This document shows positions 55,642 to 64,000 of a stretch of DNA of 64,000 nucleotides, piece by piece. The stretch comes from Seminavis robusta (lineage: Eukaryota; Bacillariophyta; Bacillariophyceae; Naviculales; Naviculaceae), in assembly GCA_903772945.1 (NCBI GenBank), contig CAICTM010000136.1:1-64000 (forward strand), given 5' to 3'. The notes under the pieces were generated by a model, which saw nothing but the letters and a program-made list of their open reading frames with translations, did not search any database and was not told the origin of the DNA. A program made the translations under genes and the position numbers. Within the stretch, counting starts at the first letter, position 1. Every line of letters starts with the position of its first letter.

Positions 55642-56073
55642 TTATTCTTTTTCCTTCTCGTCGTTGGAGCCAAGCGAGGCCAAGAACTCCGCTTCTGTGA
55701 GTCTTTTGTGGTCGCCTTGAAAGCTGTAGTAATTCGGTTTCTGGTCAATGTAGATTTCTTGCTCCAAGGTCAATTTGTCCTGTTCGTCCAAAGCTCCTGC
55801 ACTGACTCCGAAATATCCAAAGGAAGGAGAGTTGTGAAAGAGATTTGTGCCACAGGTAGAGCAGAAGCACCTTTCCCCCCATTCGGAGGACTTGAATGTG
55901 GTCAAAAGATCTTTGCCCTTCTCAAATTCTGGAGGCCCTTGACACGATACCGTCAAAGTCAACGACCCGGACTGCCTGCGACACATGGAGCAGTGACAGC
56001 CATGAGAGTGAAACGCCTTTGGGACGACGGAGAATTGGATTGCCCCACACAAACACTTTCCTGGTATCTTCAT
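55642..56073 (-). CDS. GFA/CENP-V family zinc protein
   Basis: This is an intact 143-residue frame from the ATG at 56073. It has the family's zinc cysteines: CLCG near residue 7, CHCSMCRRQSG near 26-36 and CFCSTCGTNLF near 69-79. After these come a beta-rich core (FGVSAGALDEQDKL) and the usual IYIDQKPNYYSFQG. Members were named for glutathione-dependent formaldehyde activation but mostly have unknown substrates. No targeting peptide is evident, so it is presumably cytosolic. The acidic C-terminus (NDEKEKE) is unremarkable. Confidence 0.9.
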   Translation of the reverse strand: MKIPGKCLCGAIQFSVVPKAFHSHGCHCSMCRRQSGSLTLTVSCQGPPEFEKGKDLLTTFKSSEWGERCFCSTCGTNLFHNSPSFGYFGVSAGALDEQDKLTLEQEIYIDQKPNYYSFQGDHKRLTEAEFLASLGSNDEKEKE

Positions 56074-56525
56074 TCTTTGAGTTGTTGCGATGGTGATTAT
56101 TTGTGTGCTTTATGTGGCAAGGTGCCAACAAACTTTGAACAAAACTTCGTTCCAATAAGGATCCTGAGGCTTCCTCAAGATTCAAAACACGACTCCCGGT
56201 CACATACGAAAGGACGCGATTTACTTGAATTGAAGTTTTATTAGTATTTATGTATTTATGCTTCTAAAGATTTATATTTTTTACTTTGGCTGTACTGGCG
56301 CTGCTACAGGTAGTACTGTACGGTAACACTGATGCTGTCGATTCTGGTATGGTTTATTTCTGTTCAATACAAGTATATTCGAGTATTTTTACACTTTTAA
56401 TAAGGGCAGGGCAAAACTATCAATAAATCTACCTGCAAGAGCATGTTAACGCTTTCTGATACCCTACTTATCAGAATGCGAAAAGGGTGTTTGTAGCCAG
56501 CCGACATTCTGTATGCTCTCATTAT

Positions 56526-57302
56526 CTATTTTGGTCTCTGTTCAAAGGTCTTGAAATACTGTAATGATGCTCGTGAAGAAAAGGTGTCGGCTCTTGGTCG
56601 TTTCTTTGGAATCTGCTTGCCTGGGACTTGATGTGCGCCTTGTGATGATGGCCTGTTGACGAACTTTCGGAGCTCCGACTCTCCGTGTGCGAAATGGCAA
56701 GTTGCCCCGTAGGGACAAGACCCGCGCATGAAATGCTTGCAAAGACTAGTTTTGTAGAGGCCATTAGTACCAGTAGGGGTTCGAGAATTAGTAGAGTGAT
56801 GTGGCTGTAACATTATTTTGTTGGCTGAAGCTACTGTTGTTTGCTGCGTAAAATCGGCCACAATGGGCAGATCCTGTCTATCCTTCTTGATGTGTGCGTG
56901 ACGGCAATGAGCTCCACGGACGCAGAAACCTTGGTTGTAAAATGTGCATTCGGGGCGTTTGCTAGGGTGCTGAAATGGGCAGCAGTCTTTCTGTTGGCAT
57001 TGGTCTCCGCGATGGCACACGGGCATCTTGGAAAGATCATATTGATGAAGGAATTCGCAAGAAGATCCCTTCATGCAGAGCCCACGCAGCCAGTGGCGAC
57101 AAACCACGGTCCTTAGGCGAGGATCGTGTTTAGCGCTGGTAAACAAGGACTCTTTCTCTAAATCATGATTGCCAAACAAAGACTTCTGTTTTTTGAACGG
57201 TAGAGGATCACGGGTCTCTGGAATTCCATGTTTCGAAACGTATTCCTCAAAGTCAAACTCGACGTGATCAAACGTCGGCGTTGGAACTATCGATAGAAAC
57301 AT
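56526..57302 (-). CDS. CPSF30/Yth1-like CCCH zinc finger protein
   Basis: This is a 258-residue frame from the ATG at 57302. Four CCCH fingers are visible: CRHWLRGLCMKGSSCEFLH (about residue 68), CHRGDQCQQKDCCPFQH, CTFYNQGFCVRGAHCRHAH, and CKHFMRGSCPYGATCHFAH (about 188). The first three match the CPSF30 core, including the linker QYDLSKMPVC. CPSF30 recognises the polyadenylation signal within the CPSF complex in the nucleus. The fourth finger has a YKTSLC lead-in and ends FAHGESELR, typical of the TTP/Tis11 mRNA-decay family. The protein has fewer fingers than the usual five and an N-terminal extension (FDFEEYVSKHG). It is divergent from the next gene over 482 bp that hold no other gene. Confidence 0.85.
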   Translation of the reverse strand: MFLSIVPTPTFDHVEFDFEEYVSKHGIPETRDPLPFKKQKSLFGNHDLEKESLFTSAKHDPRLRTVVCRHWLRGLCMKGSSCEFLHQYDLSKMPVCHRGDQCQQKDCCPFQHPSKRPECTFYNQGFCVRGAHCRHAHIKKDRQDLPIVADFTQQTTVASANKIMLQPHHSTNSRTPTGTNGLYKTSLCKHFMRGSCPYGATCHFAHGESELRKFVNRPSSQGAHQVPGKQIPKKRPRADTFSSRASLQYFKTFEQRPK

Positions 57303-57784
57303 GAAGTCTAGCTAAAGTCTATAGTATTCTTTTAAGTTACTTGTATAGTTGTTTGGTTATCGTGGTTTGGTTTCGTGTTGCTGAAATGAAGATTGTGAGC
57401 AAAAGAAGGGGAAAATGAAGAAAGGGTGCGGAAAGAGGGGTGAGGTGCACGGCTGATGCACGTTTGAACTGCTTGAATTCGACTGTCACTCGATTCATCT
57501 TCGATTCTCTTTCCAACATTTCCGATTATTTTCACTCGACTCCCGCAAAACGTGATAATCTGCTTTGTGATCCGACCGTTAGCGTAAGCAAACGCGTGCT
57601 GTTGGCACGAACAATGATACATTTAGAAAAATGGACTCGTGTGCGCGCCCTCGCTGGCGGCATGCGGAAGTGCTCTCACTCATTCATCTTCGAATCACTC
57701 CCAAGGCGAAGGATCGTGGAGAAGACAATGCTCTGTGCTGCTCTTGGACCAAGGCAAATAATAAACAAACCAGAAGAAAGAACG

Positions 57785-58374
57785 ATGAGTGGGCAAGTGA
57801 CAATGATGGAGCGGCTAAAGAAGGCCGGAAAATCCATGGTAGATGCCGGTGCCAAAACCATGCTCAAGGTCAGTCAGTCCCAGCGTAGAGTATGGTAGCA
57901 AGCAAAATTTGATCCAAGGACTCTTCTTGATGGGTGGATCGATGGAGCAAGATTGAATCAATCGTCCATTTTGATTCGTCCTTTTTGAATTTCTGTGTTG
58001 CGTATGGTCATCTTTGAGTTTCTCGGTTTCTCCAGTATGTTTGCATCTCATCAATTCTAATATTCTCCTTTCTTTATTGTTTCTATCAGACCGACATTGT
58101 ATTTTTGGATCGAGAGATTAAATTGCGCAAACAAGCCTTTGGCATTGAAATTTACGATTTGATGGAAGAATTGGAATCCAATACGGAAATGAACACCACT
58201 GGCAAGGAGACCAAAATTCGCAGTGCATTCGATCAAGCTCGAAAAGACATTGCCGTCATACAAGCCAAGAAGGAATGCAAGCGGGAAGAAATGGCAGTTT
58301 TGGAAGCCGAGGAAAATGTGGAACCTCAGTCGTTTAATATCCCTCCATCCAGTGGGACGGTGCTGACCAATTAA
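57785..58374 (+). CDS. small conserved-looking helical protein, two exons
   Basis: Exon 1 is 57785-57868 and exon 2 is 58090-58374. The 221-nt intron has a GTCAGT donor and a TCTATCAG acceptor. The join is in phase and gives 122 residues. Exon 1 reads MERLKKAGKSMVDAGAKTML, exon 2 starts TDIVFLDREIKLRKQAFGIE and continues as a charged, probably coiled-coil helix (ARKDIAVIQAKKECKREE). There is no signal peptide or membrane segment. I cannot name the family. An ATG at 57616 is in frame and would give an N-terminal extension, but 57785 gives the simplest protein. Confidence 0.65.
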
Positions 58375-59120
58375 TTCATTGAACGAGGCGGATGAACGAG
58401 GCGGATGACACGGCACGACACTACTACTGGGTAATTGAAATTTAGACGAGACCGATCAAACCAAACGACAATTCGTGTAACAGAAATATTATTATTAGGG
58501 CAAGGAAACGATTGAAAATCTCCCACAGCGCAAGTTTTGATGAAACCTTTGAGACAAGCGCCATCTGCCATTCAAAGAATATGCTTCCACGCACTCTTGT
58601 ACTGTTCATAGTAAAAATTAAATGCAATACTGTAGAGTGAAGTACCGTAGCGGGAGTTTCTTGCAGTAAAATTTAATGTTCAATGACGTCCTTTCAGCTC
58701 CCTTGCTACCGGTAGTTGCAAAAAGAGACCAATCAACATTACTACGGTAGTCAGTGCTCAGCAGATGCCATTCATGGTCAGTACATTATTTTCAAATGGC
58801 GCCCTTTGATTCTTGGTTGTGGTTGCTTCCCGGTAGTCACTCCCTTGCAACAGTTAGTTCTAAGGCAGCAATGCAACCGCTTGGGACCAGCAACGTAACT
58901 ACATGTAGTCAGCCAAGCACTAGCTAGCGGGTGCCATTCATGGTACCAGACCATTTCTGGATTTGGAAACTGGCATCGTATCGTGCAACAATTGGCTACA
59001 CTGGATGTGGAACTGTATCAGCTTATCTCATCTTTGCCACTAGCTAGCTACCTACATCTGTAACCATATTATACATTCATTGTGAGTTGTTTGATTTGCT
59101 GCTTGATATGTTATGACTAG
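58375..59120. other. intergenic interval between convergent gene ends
   Basis: A short ACGAGGCGGATGA duplication lies at about 58383-58408, just after the stop. TACATGTAG and CTAGCTAG palindromes recur near 58900-59050. No gene seen. Confidence 0.5.
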
Positions 59121-60018
59121 CTAGGCTATCAAATCGGCATCAAAATCCCACGTCAAGGGTCCAGTGCTTTCCTCATTGTTGTTGTTGTTGTTACTATTGT
59201 TGTTGTTGTCTTTGGCCTGCATTTCTCCAAGCTCTTCCAGAGTCACTTGTTTCATGGTGTGGTTGTTGATTGGCATGTCATGAATGGTTCCCAGAATCAC
59301 CACCGAGTCTCCTCGTATCACATAGACTCCCAGGGGAATATCCGAGTAGAAAGTCAGACCTTCCTTGTTATCAGCAGGAGTATGGAACCGTCGTTCCACG
59401 GCATCTTTCAAAACCATGTTACTAAACTGATCAAAGGAAGTGAATTCCTGCAAGCAAGTAAGTAAGCAAGTAGTTGCAAGAGGAGTGAGTGACAGTGAAA
59501 AGAAAAGAGAATCAAATCCATCCGTGAGTTTCTTAGTTTGTTTCGAGGCATCCTATGGACCAATCCACTCCTGCAAACAATAAAGCACTCACCCCAATAA
59601 TGTGCTTCCCATCACGCAAGACAATCAAGACACGGTGGTCCAATTGTTCCACCAGACTGGCAGATCCAGGAAGGTAAGCGGGTACATGGCCATAGGGAAT
59701 TCCGGAGGATGGATTCAGGGAAATTGGCTTGACAAATTGCTGTTGTTGTGGACCCCTGCCGCCGCCTCTACCTCTTCCACGTTGCCCTTGATTTGGATAT
59801 TGTGGTTGCCCGCCCCTTCCACCACCGCGAGATTGATGACGCCCTCCCCCGTGCTGCCGTTGATTGGGGTGGCCCTGTGGTGGTTGTTGCTGTTGCTGTT
59901 GTTGGTGATGCGAAGGAGGCTGGCCTGCCTGTTGTTGCGGATGCTGTTGTCGAGCTGGTTGCAGAATTTGCATGGGCTGTTGTTGTGCCGGTGGTTGAGG
60001 AGGTTGCTGCGAAGACAT
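59121..60018 (-). CDS. LSM1: LSM1, decapping-activator Sm-like protein
   Basis: Exons are 60018-59593 and 59447-59121. The intron has a GTGAGT donor and a TTGCAG acceptor and joins ...HIIG to EFTSFDQF. That gives 250 residues in phase. An N-terminal 105-residue Gln/Pro/Gly-rich tail with RGGG and GRGRGGGRG motifs is unusual, since LSM1 proteins are normally about 130 residues. The Sm fold follows: SLVEQLDHRVLIVLRDGKHI (Sm1), FDQFSNMVLKDAVER, then IPLGVYVIRGDSVVILG (Sm2). The C-terminus has an Asn run (NNNNSNNNNNNEE). LSM1 with LSM2-7 binds oligoadenylated mRNA 3' ends and promotes decapping in P bodies. The extra tail could aid RNA binding or condensation (inference). Confidence 0.92.
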
Positions 60019-60936
60019 GTTGGTTGTAGTAGTGGAGAAGAGGTACTGTAGCACTATGGATGAGACGATACGATCACTGACGGGGAGCAGCGTATCATCG
60101 TCGAGATTGTGTTGGGCAACAGCCAACAAAATCTTCCAAGCTGTGGTGTGGATTTTCCGGTCTGTCTGTCGGCAGGGAGAACGCTAAAATGCCTCCAATC
60201 CCCGCCGTTTTTATTTATTAGAACCCGGACCACAACCCTCTCCAACTTCAGGACTCTCTAGCTCTAGCTGAACCAACACCATCCAGCGACGCTAGCGAGA
60301 GCAACTAACTTCAAGATCAATGGCTCAAAGCCTGTGCAGACACCTGGCAACACTCCAGGACATAAGCCTAGCTAGACCAGGGCCCGTTCCCAGACCTGAA
60401 CAACTGGCTACATCACTTCAAGCCCAACACTTTCGAATCTCATGGACCCTCTCCGGGGCCCCAGACCAGCACCAGCCTATACTCCAAGGTCCACTGTCAG
60501 ACCAGCTCCAGATCCATCTCCCATACTAACCAACACCTGGCTACAATCCTGGACCTAAACTACCAGATCGTCGGAAACACTCCTAGACCTACACCTGGAC
60601 CCGCTGGACCCGCTCCGTCGCTCACTCCCAGAACACGCACTCCGCGGTCCACTCTCAGCACAGATCCAAGCCCTCTCTGAGATCAACACCTGCCTATGTA
60701 AACTGCTGTTTTGTACCAGGATCAAGGAGCAAAAGTAGTGGAGTTCCTCCGAGGACTCTCACTTGCTCCTTCCTACGAGTGCCACCTGGAAGCAAACAAT
60801 GACATTCCAGAAGAAATAATGAGAAACGAGACATCCAGACATCAAGCGGCCAAACAGTCCAAGCAGCCACCACTCTTTCCTTCGCACAAACCCCACCGTC
60901 TTGTTACTGCATCTCTCATCGCATCTGCCCCTCCCG
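60019..60936. other. shared upstream region of LSM1 and NFACT-R genes, with a C-rich block
   Basis: From about 60245 to 60690 the plus strand is unusually C-rich and G-poor, with loose recurrences of the words ACCTGG, CTGGCTACA, CCAGACC and CCAAC. One short frame starts at 60320 but no family is recognised. A frame at 60711-61082 overlaps the next gene and is not supported. Confidence 0.4.
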
Positions 60937-62154
60937 ATGGTTCGCTGCCATGTTGCTGCATTTTCTGTCATGATGATGATGACAATGCCATCTGCACGAT
61001 TCTTTGGTGCGGCCCGATCAAGAAGTCACACTGTCCTGGTGGCTGCCTTTGCTGCTTCCAATGGGAGGAATACGAGGATTGAAAACAGGCACAATGAGGC
61101 GCATTTGCTACTCTCAACAGCATCATCGCCTATAAGACAAAGATGGAACCACCACAAGCAACTGCAAAAACGACCATTTTCCATATTGATGATGACAGCC
61201 GCAGATGCGGATGACGAATCGGAAGAATCCACCAAAACTGTGGACAGCGAATGGGATATCAAGGGATTGAAACAAGAAGTCAACCGTCTCAGTATGCGAT
61301 CCTACAAGAAAATTGGAAAGGCATCCACCAGAGTCCAAAAAGCACAGGAATTGGTGGAAAAGTTGACTGCCGATGAAAATGCTACTCTGGAACAGCTGGA
61401 GGCATGTCCCAATCTGGATGCCCTGGAATTGGAATTGCAAGAATTGCAGACCGGATTAAGAGGACTCAATCAACTGGGCGAAGAATTGGCTGCTGTGGGG
61501 GGACCCAAAAAGCAAGTTTTGCCACAAGAATTAGCTCAATTAGCACTGGATTTGGGAGTCAATGATCAACCTCCAGTTCGACAACCGCGGGGACCCAAAA
61601 AGGTCAAAGGGCCACGCTCCAAAAATCCACCCAAGACGAGATTGCCCTATCGAAAATTCTACACACAAGACAAGACTGAGATTAGGGTATGTTTTGGTTA
61701 CATTGGAGTACTCTGAAGAATGAAAGCAATAACCTCGTGACATTTCTTCTTATTTTTGCCATTCATCATTTTCCTCCTTCATTTCATTCATTTACAGGTT
61801 GGAAAACAAGCAGAGGACAATGATGAACTTTCACTTCGGCCAGAACACCGTGATGGATCCGATTGGTGGATGCACGCCTCGGGTTGTCCTGGCAGTCATG
61901 TGGTGCTTCGATGCAGTGATGAGAACATGGACGAAGAAGTGGTACAAGATGCCGCAGCCCTTGCGGCGCGACAATCCAAGTGTTCCGGCAACACCATCAA
62001 GGTTTCCATGACACGATGTCGGGATGTCCAAAAGCCAAGGGGGGCCAAAGCAGGGTTAGTGCAGTTGACAGGACGAGTACGGACCATCACAGTCAATATG
62101 AAAGAGGCGCAAAAGAGATTGGAGCGACTGGATAGTACTGTGGTGATTAACTAA
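60937..62154 (+). CDS. NFACT-R domain protein, probably organelle-targeted, two exons
   Basis: Exons are 60937-61686 and 61798-62154. The intron has a GTATGT donor and a TTTACAG acceptor, is phase 0, and gives 368 residues. The N-terminus (MVRCHVAAF, AAF again at ...VLVAAFAASNG) is basic, Met/Ala-rich and non-acidic, suggesting a plastid or mitochondrial transit peptide. Residues about 105-190 are charged and helical. The C-terminal NFACT-R (DUF814) domain reads LPYRKFYTQDKTEIRVGKQA, EDNDELSLR, WWMHASGCPGSHVVLR, AAALAARQSK, MTRCRDVQKPRGAKAG, ending RTITVNM. The NFACT-N and HhH parts of RqcH/NEMF are absent, as in short plastid/cyanobacterial forms. NFACT-R domains bind RNA or ribosomes. The exact role is unknown. 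Confidence 0.85.
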
Positions 62155-62771
62155 TACACTACTCAAATCGTTTGGGTAGATTTGCTATGAGATTTGATGG
62201 ACCGGCTAACTTGCACTTTCCTGGGTTCCGTCAGGATAGCTCTTTTCATACGATAACCTCAGCAAATGTTCTCTGCATGTGTATGCATCTGCAGTCAGCT
62301 CCTGCCCGCTGCTGGTTGTTGAGTGTCATGCTTGCACTGCATTGTGCCGTGTGGACACACTCTTCAGACTGAAGACTGTGTAACTCAAAGAATACTTTGT
62401 TATTCGAGCAAAGGATGGACCAAAGGGAGTTTCTGCAGTGGTACATTACCTCAGCAGAAGAGGGTGTTGCTTAAGCCAAAAGTTTGGCGTGACGGGCAAC
62501 AGAGGCCAAGGACGAGAGCAACAGTATCGCCTCGGCTATCCCCATCACAGCACAGGCTACGTTGAAACGACGTGGGAATCAACTGCGTATGCGACACTTA
62601 CAGCGTACCGGGCACCTACTAGTATCCTAGGAAGCTGCATTAGCTATTGCTGTACAATCGTTCCTCATCTATTGTTTAGTGTAGCTAGTCTACAGATATT
62701 CTTTATGTTTCGACAACCAAAACTCTTACTCATCACGTTCTAGACTCGACTGTGTTTGTTCTTCTTTCTCG
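62155..62771. other. intergenic interval between convergent genes
   Basis: No gene seen. It holds the 3' regions of the NFACT-R gene and the minus-strand gene that follows. Confidence 0.5.
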
Positions 62772-63458
62772 CTAGACAACGGCTGCTGCTGCTTGTTGTG
62801 TCTGTGCAAATGCCATGGCCAGGGATGGTGTCTCCAGTTTGGTCGGACCGTTGCGCCGTCTTTGGTATTCTTCTCGTTGTTGATGTTCTGCCATGATCTC
62901 TTGTGCGGCATCATTATTATTGTCGTGGTTCTCGTCATTGTGAGCACGGGCATCGGCGCGTCCCATGCGCATGGCAAAGAGTTTGGACGCCGCCGATGAT
63001 TGTCGCGAGACTTGCGCCAAACCGTCCCAATTGTTTTGGTACTTGGCGGCGGCCGACAAGACGCGGTGCATGTGAAATGCTCGAGCGCGACTTCGTTCTT
63101 GCCGATGGGAAAAGTCGACGCGTTGTTCCAGACCTCGCAACGTATCGACTTTGCCATTGCATGGGAGCGTGTAGGCAACGAAAGCGTTCAAGTACTCTTG
63201 GACGTTGACATGCGGACGTTCGTAGCTGTCCTTGAGAAGAATGGTCAAACCCTCGGCCATGGCAGTGGCCAATGGATCCGTCGCGTCGTCCAGTTGCAAA
63301 GACAGTTCGCGACCCGAGTACCATGTTTGATCTTTGCTTGTCATGGCGACAACAACAGCGTCATCATCGTGTTGAAAAACAGCCGTGGGATCGGCGACCA
63401 CACGCACCGATTTGGTTTTCGTTTTGGACATTTCTTGGCGGCTTCGTTTCAACGACAT
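62772..63458 (-). CDS. hypothetical protein
   Basis: This is an intact 228-residue frame from the ATG at 63458. A basic Lys/Arg/Ser/Thr-rich start (KRSRQEMSKTKTKSVR) leads to a folded-looking middle: DQTWYSGRELSLQLDD, LTILLKDSYERPHVNVQEYL, CNGKVDTLRGLEQRVDF, then a likely helix HRQERSRARAFHMHRVLSAA. An Asn/Asp-rich patch (DENHDNNNDA) and an Ala-rich end follow. No signal peptide or membrane segment. I do not recognise the family. The even coding composition and sensible start make a real gene likely. Confidence 0.6.
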   Translation of the reverse strand: MSLKRSRQEMSKTKTKSVRVVADPTAVFQHDDDAVVVAMTSKDQTWYSGRELSLQLDDATDPLATAMAEGLTILLKDSYERPHVNVQEYLNAFVAYTLPCNGKVDTLRGLEQRVDFSHRQERSRARAFHMHRVLSAAAKYQNNWDGLAQVSRQSSAASKLFAMRMGRADARAHNDENHDNNNDAAQEIMAEHQQREEYQRRRNGPTKLETPSLAMAFAQTQQAAAAVV

Positions 63459-64000
63459 GGTGGCTGCTCTTCAGGATTGGTCAGTGCAGTGGTTTATGAG
63501 AGCTTGTTTGTTTGTAATGGCAAAGAGGAACAAGACTTAGTTGGCTTCGGTTAGTAACATACGACGCCCGAGTAACCTACAAGTCAAGTTTGGGTTGCCG
63601 TGCTTGTTGTAGTTTCGACTGGATTGGATTGGAATAGAATGTGCGGTGTGCGGTGGTTGCTGGGGCCTTTTTTCGTTGCTTCAAGGATTGCCGCTTCAGC
63701 ACTTTCAACTTGCCTCGATTGATGAAACGACAACAAGAAAAAGAAACAAAGCAAGATCGAATCGAGGAGCTTCCGCGAAAGCACTGGTACTCCTGTGTAG
63801 ACCGGTATGTTGCGCGTTTCAGTGGTTGCTGCGGAGGCTTCGCATTAATAATTCACGCACCAAAATCAACGGCATGCACCGTGGCGTGAGTCAAGTCAAA
63901 TTTAGTAGAGCAGTACCAGCAAAAGACACTAAAACTCCAACTGGCATGGTTTGTGAGCCTTGTCCAAAATGACAAAGAGAAGCCGCACGAGACACCCGGG
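63459..64000. other. upstream region of the last gene; no supported feature
   Basis: The frames at 63641-63889 and 63646-63972 run to or near the window edge without domain signal. They could be a first exon of a gene lying to the right, but nothing supports that. Confidence 0.4.

Overview
The window is nuclear DNA of a eukaryotic microalga, most likely a pennate diatom or close stramenopile. The evidence is short GT-AG introns and micro-exons, a helicase-associated-domain gene, diatom-style GCPW repeat proteins, and a typical diatom retroelement load. All genes are monocistronic and many are divergently paired. No bacterial operons, CRISPR arrays or rRNA operons were seen.

Layout. 0.1-2.3 kb: the broken 3' end of a non-LTR retrotransposon. 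3.9-5.6 kb: a broken minus-strand gene of unknown family. 5.6-8 kb: AT-rich, palindrome-rich non-coding DNA. 8.06-15.11 kb: an almost intact tyrosine-recombinase retrotransposon (gag, RT-RNase H, recombinase) with split direct repeats. 15.1-22 kb: a graveyard with a relic of a CRESS-type replication protein, a relic with a zinc motif, a Ty3/gypsy relic and a foldback element. 22.6-38 kb: a gene-rich block holding a DMT-type transporter, a GCPW-repeat protein, the GINS subunit PSF2, a VWA/alpha-kinase, two secreted or anchored proteins, and a seven-exon helicase-associated-domain gene with an N/Q-rich tail. 38-55.6 kb: about 17.6 kb with no gene I can support, carrying two copies of a 124-bp tandem repeat. 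55.6-63.5 kb: a second gene block with a GFA-family enzyme, a CPSF30-like zinc finger protein, a small two-exon protein, LSM1, an NFACT-R protein and an unknown protein.

How the genes fit together. The recognisable host genes are housekeeping: DNA replication (PSF2), mRNA 3'-end formation (CPSF30-like), mRNA decay (LSM1), and ribosome-linked quality control or RNA binding (NFACT-R). They are not a pathway cluster.

Most novel points. (1) A CRESS Rep-like endogenous relic at 16.83-17.51 kb, facing an unidentified zinc-motif relic. (2) A split-direct-repeat tyrosine-recombinase retroelement whose gag and pol are in the same frame, separated by one TGA, and whose recombinase has Arg where the catalytic His is expected. 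(3) A CPSF30-like protein carrying a TTP/Tis11-type finger. (4) A seven-exon gene model with exons of 22, 36, 39 and 42 nt. Exon joins were read by eye; no alignment or database search was possible.
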